A stretch of 18,125 bases of DNA. Origin: Zoogloeaceae bacterium. GTDB lineage: Bacteria; Pseudomonadota; Gammaproteobacteria; Burkholderiales; Rhodocyclaceae. Both the position numbers and the translations under genes were made by a program. Location of the stretch: NCBI GenBank assembly GCA_031273145.1, contig JAISSL010000193.1, forward strand, positions 1 through 18,125, read 5' to 3'. Shown here piece by piece: positions 1 to 7,945 of this stretch. The notes under the pieces were generated by a model. It was not told where the DNA came from, made no database searches, and saw only the letters and a program-made list of their open reading frames with translations. Positions within the stretch are counted from its first letter, which is position 1. The number at the start of each line of letters is the position of its first letter.

Positions 1-96
1 GGCGCGCATGTTTCTCTCCATGCCTGCAACCGGGCTGTTGGACATCATCGAATTGACGTTGCTCAAAAAATCATCGAAGGGTTTTGAATCGAACAT
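1..96 (-). CDS. ubiK: UbiK-family ubiquinone biosynthesis accessory factor (5' end only)
   Basis: The minus strand opens with ATG at 96 and runs in frame off the left edge for 32 codons. The peptide begins [18 protein letters not shown] and goes on through [14 protein letters not shown]. This resembles the start of UbiK/YqiC (BMFP family), small coiled-coil proteins whose N-terminus has a hydrophobic helix followed by an 'NSP...ERN(M/L)RA' stretch. UbiK is known as an accessory factor that assists the cytoplasmic Ubi complex in aerobic ubiquinone synthesis. A purine-rich AGGGGAA lies just upstream of the ATG on the minus strand, which supports the start. The gene is divergent from glyA. The family call rests on only 32 residues. 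Confidence 0.75.
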   Translation of the reverse strand, partial: MFDSKPFDDFLSNVNSMMSNSPVAGMERNMRA

Positions 97-303
97 GAAA
101 TTCCCCTGTTTCACAAAAATAAGTATAAGTTTAGCATTTTTTGTCAGCCAGGCCAAACAGAACCATCGCAACCACGCCATCAGCCAGAGCTTGAATGGGT
201 ACGCTTCCTGATATGTATATCGTTTATCCTGCCTGATTCTGCCTGTTCCCGCTTCTGTTGTAAAATTGTCGCTTTAGCACGCTTCGCAGGGAAAAAAACT
301 GCC
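97..303. promoter_or_regulatory. Divergent intergenic region between ubiK and glyA
   Basis: These 207 bases hold no convincing gene and must carry the promoters of both flanking genes. On the plus strand TAAAAT at 261-266 is a plausible -10 box for glyA, 38 bases before its ATG, but no good -35 is seen. A short inverted repeat, GATAT-gt-ATATC at 210-221, could be an operator or chance. An AGGGAAA at about 289-295 is the likely glyA ribosome binding site. No riboswitch fold was recognised. Confidence 0.4.
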
Positions 304-1554
304 ATGTTTTCCGCACAAAAAACACTCGAAAAAGCCGATCCCGAACTGTGGTCTGCCATCCAGGCTGAAAATCGCCGCCAGGAGGCGCACATTGAACTGA
401 TCGCCTCCGAAAACTACGTCTCCCGCGCAGTCATGGAGGCGCAGGGTTCGCAGCTTACCAACAAATACGCCGAGGGCTATCCCGGCAAGCGTTATTACGG
501 CGGCTGCGAATACGTCGACATCGTCGAGCAGGTCGCCATCGAGCGCCTGAAGGCGCTTTTCGGCGCGCAGGCCGCCAACGTGCAGCCCAATTCCGGCTCG
601 CAGGCGAATCAGGCCGTCCTGATGGCCTTTGCCGAACCGGGCGACACCATCATGGGCATGAGCCTGGCCGAAGGCGGGCATCTCACTCACGGGATGCCGC
701 TCAACATGTCCGGCAAGTGGTTCAACGTCGTCGCCTACGGCCTCGACGCCAAGGAAGCCATTGACTACGCGGCAATGGAGGCACTGGCGCGGCAGCACAA
801 ACCGAAGATCATCATTGCGGGCGCGTCTGCCTATTCCCTGAAAATTGACTGGGCGCGTTTTGCGAAGGTGGCGAAGGAAATCGGCGCGATTTTCTGGGTC
901 GACATGGCGCATTACGCCGGACTCATTGCCGCCGGGTTCTATCCCAACCCGATACCGCACGCCGATGTCGTGACCACCACCACCCACAAGACCCTGCGCG
1001 GTCCGCGCGGCGGCGCAATCCTGATGAAGTCCAAGCACGAAAAGGCCATCAACTCCGCCATCTTCCCCGGATTGCAGGGCGGCCCGCTGATGCACGTCAT
1101 TGCGGCCAAGGCCGTGTGCTTCCGGGAAGCGAAGTCGTCCGCGTTTCGCCTCTATCAGGAACAGGTGATGCAAAACGCCCGCGTCATGGCACGGGTTCTG
1201 GGCGAAGAGCGGGGCTTGCGTATCGTCTCCGGCCAGACGGAAAGCCACGTTTTTTTGGTCGACCTGCGCGCGAAAAATATCACCGGCAAGGCCGCCGAAG
1301 CGGCTCTGGGACAGGCGCATATCACCGTCAACAAAAACGCCATTCCGAAAGACCCGCAAACTCCGTTCGTCACTTCGGGCATCCGCATCGGTTCGCCCGC
1401 AATGACCACGCGCGGCTTTACCGAGATTGAGGCGGAAAGAACCTCGCATCTGATTGCCGATGTGTTGGATGCGCCCAACAATCAGTCCGTCATCGAACGG
1501 GTACGCGGGGAAGTCGCGGAGTTGTGCGCGCGCTTTCCCGTTTACAGAAAATAG
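304..1554 (+). CDS. glyA: Serine hydroxymethyltransferase
   Basis: This 416-residue protein has the normal length for bacterial SHMT, the PLP enzyme that interconverts serine and glycine with transfer of a one-carbon unit to tetrahydrofolate. Family landmarks are present: [10 protein letters not shown] at 31-40, the [11 protein letters not shown] substrate loop at 57-67, NSGSQAN at 96-102, the cofactor-contacting D200 and H203 in [12 protein letters not shown], and the PLP lysine K229 in [14 protein letters not shown]. The C-terminal [13 protein letters not shown] motif is also present. It is the first gene of a glyA-nrdR-ribD run, a gene order often seen in proteobacteria. It is cytoplasmic and appears intact. 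Confidence 0.98.
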   Translation: MFSAQKTLEKADPELWSAIQAENRRQEAHIELIASENYVSRAVMEAQGSQLTNKYAEGYPGKRYYGGCEYVDIVEQVAIERLKALFGAQAANVQPNSGSQANQAVLMAFAEPGDTIMGMSLAEGGHLTHGMPLNMSGKWFNVVAYGLDAKEAIDYAAMEALARQHKPKIIIAGASAYSLKIDWARFAKVAKEIGAIFWVDMAHYAGLIAAGFYPNPIPHADVVTTTTHKTLRGPRGGAILMKSKHEKAINSAIFPGLQGGPLMHVIAAKAVCFREAKSSAFRLYQEQVMQNARVMARVLGEERGLRIVSGQTESHVFLVDLRAKNITGKAAEAALGQAHITVNKNAIPKDPQTPFVTSGIRIGSPAMTTRGFTEIEAERTSHLIADVLDAPNNQSVIERVRGEVAELCARFPVYRK

Positions 1555-1572
1555 CAGGACAGGGGAAATGGC

Positions 1573-2040
1573 ATGAAATGCCCCTTCTGCGGCGTTCTGG
1601 ACAGCGCGGTCATGGATACCCGCATCAACGAAGAGGGCGATACGGTGCGCCGCCGCCGCCGTTGCACGGCCTGCAACCGGCGGTTTACCACCTATGAACA
1701 GGCGGAAGTGCAATTGCCGCAGGTCGTCAAGAAAAATGGCGGGCGCGTTCCCTACGAACGGGAGAAATTACGCGCAAGCCTGGTTCTGGCGCTCCGCAAA
1801 CGTCCGATTACCACGGAAACCATCGAGCTTGCGGTCAAGGGCATTGAGGAAAAACTGCTCCTGTTGGGCGAGCGGGAAATTCCTACCCAACAGTTGGGGG
1901 AGCTGGTCATGGCGGAACTGAAACGGCTCGACAAGATTGCCTACATCCGCTTCGCTTCGGTGTATCGCAACTTTGAGGACGTAGACGCTTTTTCCAGGGT
2001 CATTCAGGAAGTTTCCCCGGACGATGAACGACTTTCCTGA
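1573..2040 (+). CDS. nrdR: Transcriptional repressor NrdR
   Basis: This 155-residue protein matches NrdR, the ATP/dATP-sensing repressor of ribonucleotide reductase genes. The N-terminal zinc ribbon has cysteine pairs C3/C6 (MKCPFC) and C31/C34 (CTAC) around the basic RRRRRC stretch. An ATP-cone domain covers about residues 49-139, with the typical [18 protein letters not shown] start and [19 protein letters not shown] end. The start at 1573 follows AGGGGA at 1561-1566; the ATG at 1568 is out of frame. It lies 18 bases after glyA and overlaps ribD by 17 bases, so the three genes are probably cotranscribed. Confidence 0.97.
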   Translation: MKCPFCGVLDSAVMDTRINEEGDTVRRRRRCTACNRRFTTYEQAEVQLPQVVKKNGGRVPYEREKLRASLVLALRKRPITTETIELAVKGIEEKLLLLGEREIPTQQLGELVMAELKRLDKIAYIRFASVYRNFEDVDAFSRVIQEVSPDDERLS

Positions 2041-3139
2041 TTCCACCGTCTTTTCTGCCGCCGACCATGCCCATATGACGCGCGCCCTGCGTCTGGCAGA
2101 AAACGGACGGTGTACCACCACGCCCAATCCACGGGTGGGTTGTGTGATTGCGCGGGAGGGCGCAATTGTGGGCGAAGGCTGGCATCGCCGCGCAGGCGAG
2201 CCGCACGCCGAAATTCTGGCGCTGGCCGCTGCCGGGGAAGCCGCGCGGGGCGCAACGGCCTATGTCACGCTGGAGCCATGCGCTCATTTTGGTCGCACCC
2301 CGCCCTGTGCCGACGCGCTCATGGCTGCTGGACTCTCGCGCGTAGTCGCCGCAATGGAAGACCCCAATCCCAAGGTCGCCGGACGCGGCCTGGAAAAATT
2401 GCGGATGGCGGGCATTGAGGTCGACTGCGGCCTGCTTGCCGAAGAAGCGCGAGAACTCAATATCGGCTTCATTTCGCGCATGACGCGGCATCGTCCCTGG
2501 CTGCGCCTCAAGATTGCCGCGACGCTGGATGGCAAAACCGCGCTTAAAAACGGCGTTAGCCAATGGATTACTGGAACCGAAGCCCGTGCCGATGGGCATC
2601 GCTGGCGTGCCCGCGCCTGCGCGATTCTCACCGGCATCGGCACCATCAAGGCCGACGACCCGCAATTGACCGTCCGCGATTGCCCTTGCGAACGCCAGCC
2701 CTTGCGTATCCTTCTTGATTCCAGACTGGAAGTTTCTCCTTCCGCCCGGATGCTTCAGGGCGCGCCCGCGCTCATCGTGACCGCCATTGCCCGCGACGAC
2801 GCCCGCGCCCGACCCTTCGTCGAATCCGGTCATCACGTCCTTTCCCTGCCCGCGCCAGATGGACGCATTGACCTACCCGCCCTGATGCGCGAACTGGCAA
2901 TGCGGGAACTGAACGAAATTCATGTGGAAGCCGGCGCGACCCTCAATGGCGCATTGCTTGCCGCCGACTATGTGGATGAACTGCTGCTTTACCTTGCGCC
3001 CATGCTGGTCGGAGATGCCGCGCGCGGCATGTTTCATGTTCCGGCCTTGACCGCGCTTGATGCGGCAACACGGTTCGAGATTCGGGAATATATGAAGGTG
3101 GGAGAAGATTTGCGGATTGTCGCAAGACCAGTTCAATAG
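2024..3139 (+). CDS. ribD: Bifunctional riboflavin deaminase/reductase RibD
   Basis: This 371-residue protein has the two-domain RibD layout. The N-terminal deaminase carries the zinc and catalytic residues H61 and E63 (PHAE) and C86 and C95 ([12 protein letters not shown]). The reductase follows from about residue 145, with [18 protein letters not shown], the [18 protein letters not shown] stretch and the C-terminal [11 protein letters not shown] motif. It catalyses two successive riboflavin pathway steps, deamination and NADPH-dependent reduction of the pyrimidine intermediate. The start lies inside the end of nrdR, suggesting translational coupling, with AGGAAG about 10 bases upstream. Its stop codon region is overlapped on the other strand by the yoeB remnant. 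Confidence 0.96.
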   Translation: MNDFPDSTVFSAADHAHMTRALRLAENGRCTTTPNPRVGCVIAREGAIVGEGWHRRAGEPHAEILALAAAGEAARGATAYVTLEPCAHFGRTPPCADALMAAGLSRVVAAMEDPNPKVAGRGLEKLRMAGIEVDCGLLAEEARELNIGFISRMTRHRPWLRLKIAATLDGKTALKNGVSQWITGTEARADGHRWRARACAILTGIGTIKADDPQLTVRDCPCERQPLRILLDSRLEVSPSARMLQGAPALIVTAIARDDARARPFVESGHHVLSLPAPDGRIDLPALMRELAMRELNEIHVEAGATLNGALLAADYVDELLLYLAPMLVGDAARGMFHVPALTALDAATRFEIREYMKVGEDLRIVARPVQ

Positions 3140-3180
3140 TGATACCTGCACTCTGCCACTATGAGACTATCCTTGCTCAC
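3133..3180 (-). pseudogene. C-terminal remnant of a YoeB-type mRNA interferase
   Basis: Read on the minus strand from 3180, this gives [15 protein letters not shown] followed by a stop at 3135-3133. The peptide matches the extreme C-terminus of YoeB toxins; E. coli YoeB ends DDSLLIAACRYHY, including the catalytic His-Tyr pair. All of the toxin upstream of these codons is missing. The remnant sits directly after a shortened YefM-like antitoxin, exactly where yoeB is expected in a yefM-yoeB operon, and overlaps the last bases of ribD on the opposite strand. It is too short to encode a working toxin. Confidence 0.8.
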
Positions 3181-3395
3181 CTGATGCGCTCAACCGACTG
3201 AAGCAGGCGTTTGGCATTTTTTGGAGAACGCAGGAGATAGGCGGTTTCTTCCATTGCCTCAAAATCATCCTGCGAAATCAACACGCAATTTCCGCCGCGT
3301 TGCCGGGTGATGAGTACCGGCACACGGTCATTGATGGTGGCATTCATCGTGGCTGAAAATTTTTGCCGCGCTTCGCTATAGCTGACGATTCGCAT
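3177..3395 (-). CDS. YefM/Phd-family antitoxin, C-terminally shortened
   Basis: This 72-residue protein starts MRIVSYSEARQKFSATMN and contains VPVLITRQRGGNCVLIS, DDFEAMEETAYLLRSPKNAKRLL and a final SVERIR. These are hallmarks of YefM antitoxins, which bind DNA through the N-terminal domain and neutralise YoeB through a flexible C-terminus. The chosen ATG at 3395 follows GAGGAAA at a good distance. E. coli YefM continues about ten residues beyond the SPxNAxRL helix region where this protein stops, so the toxin-binding tail is probably cut by the same deletion that removed yoeB. TACAAT at 3438-3433 on the minus strand is a possible -10 box. It may still bind DNA. Confidence 0.85.
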   Translation of the reverse strand: MRIVSYSEARQKFSATMNATINDRVPVLITRQRGGNCVLISQDDFEAMEETAYLLRSPKNAKRLLQSVERIR

Positions 3396-3474
3396 GGCGT
3401 GTTTCCTCATGAAAATGCGAAAGACGGGACACATTGTATCCTGCCCTGCCGGTCATGGCGTGAAATTCAGCATT

Positions 3475-3508
3475 GCCCAAAGCAAAGCGGCGCGAGAATC
3501 GCGCCGCT
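3475..3508 (-). terminator. Rho-independent terminator of the flagellin gene
   Basis: A perfect 10-bp stem, AGCGGCGCGA (3486-3495) with loop GAA and TCGCGCCGCT (3499-3508), lies 46 bases after the flagellin stop on the minus strand. In that direction it is followed by TTTGCTTTGG, an interrupted T-tract. The strong GC stem, short loop and position fit an intrinsic terminator. Confidence 0.8.
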
Positions 3509-3553
3509 CGAACAATGGATATAGGGAGTTGCGTAACTGTGTTTTGCGCCCGG

Positions 3554-4372
3554 TCATCGCAGGAGCGAGAGGACATTTTGCGGCAGGGCGTTGGCTTGCG
3601 CGAGCATGGCGACTCCAGCCTGTTGCAGCACTTGCGCGCGCGCCAGCGCGGAGGTTTCTGCCGCGTAGTCGGCGTCCATGATTCTCATGCGCGATGCGGA
3701 GGTTGCCTCACGCGCGCCTGCCAGTTGGGTTAAGACGCCTTCAAACCGATTCTGAATGGCGCCCAGGGAAGCGCGGTTTTTGTTGATTGCGTCAATGGCG
3801 TCGTCGAGCGTCGACATGGCGGAAAGCGCGTTCAAGCCATCCGTGCCTGAAATGGTTCCGGTCGCCAGACTGACCGGGAAAATCTGCACCAGAATCTGCG
3901 ATTCTCCGGTCGTCGTAGGCCCCACCTGAAAAACCACCCCATTCGAGAACGTGCCGTCCAAGAGTTTTTGTCCGTTGAAGTTGGTGGCGCTGATGGTTCG
4001 GTCAACTTCGCTGACCAGTTGCTGATATTCGGTATTCAGCGCCTCGCGGTTATCCGAATCCCACTGCCCGGAAGCGGCTTGTACGGCCAATTCCCGCATC
4101 CGTTGCAGGTGTGAGCCGATCACGTTCATGCCGGCCTCGGCGGTCTGCGCCAGAGAAATGCCGTCGTTGGCGTTCCGCATGGCAACGGTCATGCCACGCA
4201 CCTGGGAGTGCATCTTTTCCGCTACGGCAAGGCCGGCGGCGTCGTCCTTGGAGCTGTTGACCCGAAGGCCGGAAGAGAGGCGTTGCAACGAGGTATACAG
4301 GGAACCTTGCGAGGTATCCAGATTTCGCTGCGCGTTGAGCGACGCAATATTGGTATTGATAATTTGCGGCAT
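3554..4372 (-). CDS. Flagellin (short, 272 residues)
   Basis: This is the filament subunit of the flagellum, exported by the flagellar type III system and without a signal peptide. The N-terminal domain (about 1-140) has MPQIINTNIASLNAQRNL, SLQRLSSGLRVNSSKDDAAGLA and LQRMRELAVQAASG. The C-terminal domain (about 188-272) has IQNRFEGVLTQLAGAREATSASRMRIMDADYA and ends QNVLSLLR. Only a short Ser/Thr-rich stretch (TTTGESQILVQ, SLATGTISGTDG) separates them, so surface domains D2/D3 are almost absent. The start at 4372 has AAGGAG eight bases upstream; the open frame continues further upstream without flagellin similarity. It has its own sigma-54 type promoter and terminator and is divergent from a glycosyltransferase island. 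No other flagellar gene is in the window, so fliC is likely but not certain. Confidence 0.96.
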   Translation of the reverse strand: MPQIINTNIASLNAQRNLDTSQGSLYTSLQRLSSGLRVNSSKDDAAGLAVAEKMHSQVRGMTVAMRNANDGISLAQTAEAGMNVIGSHLQRMRELAVQAASGQWDSDNREALNTEYQQLVSEVDRTISATNFNGQKLLDGTFSNGVVFQVGPTTTGESQILVQIFPVSLATGTISGTDGLNALSAMSTLDDAIDAINKNRASLGAIQNRFEGVLTQLAGAREATSASRMRIMDADYAAETSALARAQVLQQAGVAMLAQANALPQNVLSLLR

Positions 4373-4448
4373 TTCATTCTCCTTGGGAGAAAAGGATTCA
4401 AATCGAGTTGGCGGCGAAGCCCGCCGGACAGCATCTTGCCCAAGGAAA

Positions 4449-4464
4449 AGCATTTTGCGTGCCA
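4449..4464 (-). promoter_or_regulatory. Sigma-54 (RpoN) type promoter of the flagellin gene
   Basis: On the minus strand the sequence is TGGCACG-CAAA-ATGCT, very close to the sigma-54 consensus TGGCACG-N4-TTGCW. The invariant -24 GG (4463-4462) and -12 GC (4451-4450) are separated by exactly 10 bases. Transcription would start near 4438, leaving a leader of about 66 bases before the flagellin ATG at 4372. No convincing sigma-28 motif (TAAA-N15-GCCGATAA) was seen upstream of the gene. The site lies in the non-coding gap between divergent genes. Confidence 0.75.
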
Positions 4465-4600
4465 GGTGTTCGGCAAGCCGTTCCACGGCGGGAAACGGCA
4501 GAAAATATTGCGGTTGCGCCAAATAAAAAGGCCAACGCGCATACTTAAATGGGTTAGACTTCGTTTTTTTGAGCGCGGGACGCATTTTCTACTGCATGTC

Positions 4601-7012
4601 ATGAGCAAACACACTGCGGCAACGACGGGAAGCCTGATTGACAAGGGCAGAAAGGCACTGGCAAAAAATCAGTTCAGTGAGGCGGGCGCTTTTTTTGAAG
4701 AGGCCGTGACGGAATCGCCCAGGGCGCATGAAGCCTGGTATGGGTTGGGGGAGGTGGCGCTGGCAATCGGGCAGGCAGATACGGCGGTCACGTTTCTGGA
4801 AGAGGCGGTCAAGCTCCAGCCGGAGAAAATAAAGTACCTCCTGAAGCTGGGAGAACTCTATAGCAGGATTGGGTTGGGGAAGGAGGGCATCAAGCTGATT
4901 CAGGCCGCCCGCCGCGCCAAATCCCGCGATGCCGATATTCTATGCAGCCTTGCCGGCGCGTATGTCCGGCTGGGCAACTGGCAGCAGGCCGAAAAGGTCT
5001 TGCAGGAAGTCATCCGCTTGCCCAAGCCGCTTTCTGCGCATTTTTGCCTGTTGGGGATGGCCTATCAACAACTGGGCAAACCGGATGAAGCCTTGACTGC
5101 ATTTCAGCAGGCTACCGCCAAAGCGCCGCGCTATCCTGATGCCTGGCTCTCTTTGGGGCATCTTTATCTGGACAGGCATGAAAATGACAAGGTGAAAACC
5201 TGTCTGGAAAAACTGTTTCAACTGGTGCCTACCTTGTCTACAACCCTTGAGCTGGCGGGCGATTTTGAATGGGTGTGTGGCAATACCCGTGAAGCGGCAA
5301 ATTTTTTCCGGCAGGCGGCAGAATCTGCCCCTGATGACCCAAGGATTCATGCCAAGCTCGCCGTCACACTGGTTTTGTGCGGAGATGCCATTGCCGCGAT
5401 TGACGCGATGGAACGCGCGCATGAGTTGGGAGTATCCGAAGACTGGATTCTCGAAAAACTTGGCGCCCTGTTCGTCACCAAATACTGGACGCCCATGGCG
5501 CGCGAGAATCTGGAGATGGCGGTCGAGCGCAACCCCGACAATATCAGCGCCTGGACAACCCTGCTCATGGTTTATGTGCGGATGGGGGAGAGCGATAAAA
5601 TCCGCAAGACAGCGGATACCATCCTTCTAAAAGACCCCGACAACGTCTACGGGTTGATGAGTCTGGCTACCTGGCACAACGATCAGGGGCGTCATAAGGA
5701 ATCGCTGGAATGCCTGGAGCGCGCCCGTCAAAAAGATGCAAAACTTCGCATCATCTACAGCAAGATGCTGTGGACGATGTTGAGCGCCTCTTCCAGCAGT
5801 GCTTTGGATATTCTCGGCATTGCCCGCGCCATGGATGACAATCTGTTGAAGGCGTTGCGCCGCGCCAATGATTTTGCCGAACGCGACCGCAATCCAGAGC
5901 GAAAAATCAGGATTGGCTGGCTTTCATCCGACCTGCGAAATCACCCGGTTTACGCCTTTGTGCAGCCTTTTATGGGGCATTTCAATCAGGCGCAGGTGGA
6001 AAATTACATCTATTACAACTTTTCCGTGGAAGACGCTCTTTCCCAGGAGATCAAGGCCGAGGTTACGCAATGGCGCGTGGTAAACGACATTGGGGATGAC
6101 GCGCTGGCTGATTTGATTGAAGGCGATGAAATTGACATCCTGATGGATTTGAATGGCTTTACCGATGGGTCTCGTACCGAGGTTGTTGCGCGCAAGCCCG
6201 CGCCGGTTCAGGTGACGTGGCTTGGCTTTCCCGGCACGAGCGGCATGTCCGCGATGGATTACATTTTCATTCCGCCCGACCCGATGCTGGAAAAGAGGGA
6301 CTGGTGTTCGGAGACGCCCTGGCCGCTGCCGGATTGCTACGGGGCGCGCAGCGACATCAGTGCCGCCGTGGTTGAGCCGGGGCTGCCCTGCGAGCGGCGG
6401 CAGACGCCCTTTACCTTTGCCTGTTTCAACCATTTTCGCAAGGGGAGCGAAAAGACCATTGAAGTCTGGAGCCGCATTCTCGTGGCGCTGCCAGAGGCGC
6501 GGCTGATTCTCGTTGCCATTGGCGGCAAGGATGATGAGACGATTCGTTATTTTTCCAGCCAGTTCGAGCAATACGGCGTGAAGCCGGAACAGCTTATATT
6601 CCGGGGTTACATCGCAAGGCTGGCGTATTACGAGCAATATAACGAAGTTGATCTGGGGCTTGACCCTTTTCCTTTCAATGGCGGCACGACGGGCTACGAT
6701 TCCATCTGGATGGGGGTGCCTTTTGTGACCTGGCCGGGCGAACATCTGGCTGCCCGGATGGGGAAGGCGGTACTTGAAAATGTTGGCCTCAATGAACTGG
6801 TGGCGGCAAGCGCCGATGATTACGTGAACATTGCCGTCGCCCTTGCGAATGACCGTGAACGCCTGAAAGCCTTGCGCGTTGGCTTACGCGAGCGGATGCT
6901 TGCCAGCCCGTTGCTGGATGGTCCGCGCATGGCGCGCAGTCTGGAAGAAGCTTTCCGGGGCATGTGGCGGCGTTGGTGTGATAGCAACCACACGGGAAAA
7001 CAAGATGCTTAA
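4601..7012 (+). CDS. TPR-GT41 glycosyltransferase, O-GlcNAc transferase/SPINDLY-like
   Basis: This 803-residue protein has about ten or eleven TPR units over residues 10-400 (for example AHEAWYGLGEVALAIGQAD and SAHFCLLGMAYQQLGKPDEA) and a GT41 domain from about 435 to 800. It shares the human OGT landmarks: SSDLRNHP with H448, NGFTDGSRTE, KPAPVQVTWLGFPGTSG, CFNHFRKG with the nucleotide-contacting lysine K614, and NGGTTGYD (693-700) followed by PFVTWPGEHLAARMG. The family transfers a sugar from a nucleotide donor to Ser/Thr of proteins in the cytoplasm. The start is set at 4601 because upstream frame is antisense to flagellin and its promoter; no clear ribosome binding site precedes it. Its divergent position next to flagellin suggests flagellin as acceptor (inference). 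It overlaps the next gene by 8 bases. Confidence 0.9.
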   Translation: MSKHTAATTGSLIDKGRKALAKNQFSEAGAFFEEAVTESPRAHEAWYGLGEVALAIGQADTAVTFLEEAVKLQPEKIKYLLKLGELYSRIGLGKEGIKLIQAARRAKSRDADILCSLAGAYVRLGNWQQAEKVLQEVIRLPKPLSAHFCLLGMAYQQLGKPDEALTAFQQATAKAPRYPDAWLSLGHLYLDRHENDKVKTCLEKLFQLVPTLSTTLELAGDFEWVCGNTREAANFFRQAAESAPDDPRIHAKLAVTLVLCGDAIAAIDAMERAHELGVSEDWILEKLGALFVTKYWTPMARENLEMAVERNPDNISAWTTLLMVYVRMGESDKIRKTADTILLKDPDNVYGLMSLATWHNDQGRHKESLECLERARQKDAKLRIIYSKMLWTMLSASSSSALDILGIARAMDDNLLKALRRANDFAERDRNPERKIRIGWLSSDLRNHPVYAFVQPFMGHFNQAQVENYIYYNFSVEDALSQEIKAEVTQWRVVNDIGDDALADLIEGDEIDILMDLNGFTDGSRTEVVARKPAPVQVTWLGFPGTSGMSAMDYIFIPPDPMLEKRDWCSETPWPLPDCYGARSDISAAVVEPGLPCERRQTPFTFACFNHFRKGSEKTIEVWSRILVALPEARLILVAIGGKDDETIRYFSSQFEQYGVKPEQLIFRGYIARLAYYEQYNEVDLGLDPFPFNGGTTGYDSIWMGVPFVTWPGEHLAARMGKAVLENVGLNELVAASADDYVNIAVALANDRERLKALRVGLRERMLASPLLDGPRMARSLEEAFRGMWRRWCDSNHTGKQDA

Positions 7013-7931
7013 ACCACATGCCTTGGCATCCAAATATTGCGTCGGGAACGGGGTAGAACTGGGCGCCGCTGCGTATAATCCGTTTTATCTCCCCAACTGC
7101 CCGAATATTGCGCCTTCCGATGGGGTCAATTTTCTCTATCCGCGCGATCTGGAAGATTATCAGGGTTATGTCCGCGACCAGGAGAGAGCAGCCGGAGCCG
7201 TAAGGCCAGTCGACAAAATCGGAGATTTCCGGCACATTCCTGCCGATACGGCAAGTCTGGATTATGTCATCAGTTCCCATGTCATAGAACATGAACCCAA
7301 CCCCATTGCGGCTCTTCTGGAGTCGGCGCGCGTCCTGAAAGAAGGCGGCATATTTTTCTGCATGTTTCCCAAAAGGAATGCGGAAATCCAGTTCGACATC
7401 TTTCGTCCGCTTACCCTGCAAGATGAGCTGATTCTGGCCTATACGGAAGACCGGAAGGTGGATACCTTTCCGCCGCCTCTGGGATCGGACAGGTGGCGCT
7501 CGCATCATTACGTTTATTCCCTTCAGTCCATGCTGCGGCTCATCAACTGGATCAACCGGCAAAAGCTGGCGACTTTTTGCGTGGAGGCGGTGGAAGAAAC
7601 GGACAGCAAGGTTGGCAACAGTCACACCGTCGTTTTGCGAAAGATGTTGCCGGAGCAGATGCTGGATGCCAATGCTACCCTGTTTGTTGAGCAACTGCTG
7701 CGGGCGGAGGAATACGAATCGGCTTTTCTGGCGGCAAAGGTTAGTTTATCCTTCGATTTTTTCCAGACCCTGATGTTGTACACTACTGCGCTGCTCGCCA
7801 CGCAAATGAAGCATTTTGCCGAAGCAAGGGAATTTTACCGGCAATGTTTGATCCAAGACCCGGAATGCGAAGCGCGGCGGCGGGAATTCTTCGAGCTGTT
7901 CGGCGAATACTATGTAAACCCATTGCCCTGA
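7005..7931 (+). CDS. Class I SAM-dependent methyltransferase
   Basis: This 308-residue protein begins MLKPHALASKYCVGNGVELGAAAYNPF, in which GNGVELGAA (14-22) is a motif I-like SAM loop of the 'GlEIGAlhNP' type. DTASLDYVISSHVIEHEPNPIAAL (81-104) and VLKEGGIFFCMFPKR (110-124) are the usual Methyltransf_11-like post-motif regions. The last 85 residues (LFVEQLLRAEEYESAFLAAK, MKHFAEAREFYRQCLIQDPECEA) look like degenerate TPR helices, matching the TPR theme of its neighbours. The ATG lies in the end of the GT41 gene (8-base overlap), and the next gene begins 14 bases after its stop. The substrate is unknown; methylation of a glycan or sugar nucleotide is inferred from context. A 5' fragment of a second copy lies at 10404-10511. 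Confidence 0.85.
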   Translation: MLKPHALASKYCVGNGVELGAAAYNPFYLPNCPNIAPSDGVNFLYPRDLEDYQGYVRDQERAAGAVRPVDKIGDFRHIPADTASLDYVISSHVIEHEPNPIAALLESARVLKEGGIFFCMFPKRNAEIQFDIFRPLTLQDELILAYTEDRKVDTFPPPLGSDRWRSHHYVYSLQSMLRLINWINRQKLATFCVEAVEETDSKVGNSHTVVLRKMLPEQMLDANATLFVEQLLRAEEYESAFLAAKVSLSFDFFQTLMLYTTALLATQMKHFAEAREFYRQCLIQDPECEARRREFFELFGEYYVNPLP

Positions 7932-7945
7932 TTGGACAGCCAGCC

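Noticed and set aside
274..1713. Long minus-strand open frame of 479 codons opposite glyA
   Set aside because: It is the antisense shadow of glyA and the start of nrdR. Its translation has no recognisable motifs, and SHMT on the plus strand is certain.
2000..2836. Minus-strand open frame of 278 codons opposite ribD
   Set aside because: RibD on the plus strand has all its catalytic residues; the antisense frame is a by-product of GC-rich codons.
4373..4585. N-terminal extension of the flagellin frame
   Set aside because: Flagellins begin at MxQxINTN. The upstream residues have no family similarity, and the AAGGAG site plus the sigma-54 promoter lie inside this stretch.
4208..4600. N-terminal extension of the GT41 frame
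   Set aside because: The extension is antisense to the flagellin N-terminus and its promoter and shows no TPR pattern. The ATG at 4601 begins the TPR-like sequence.
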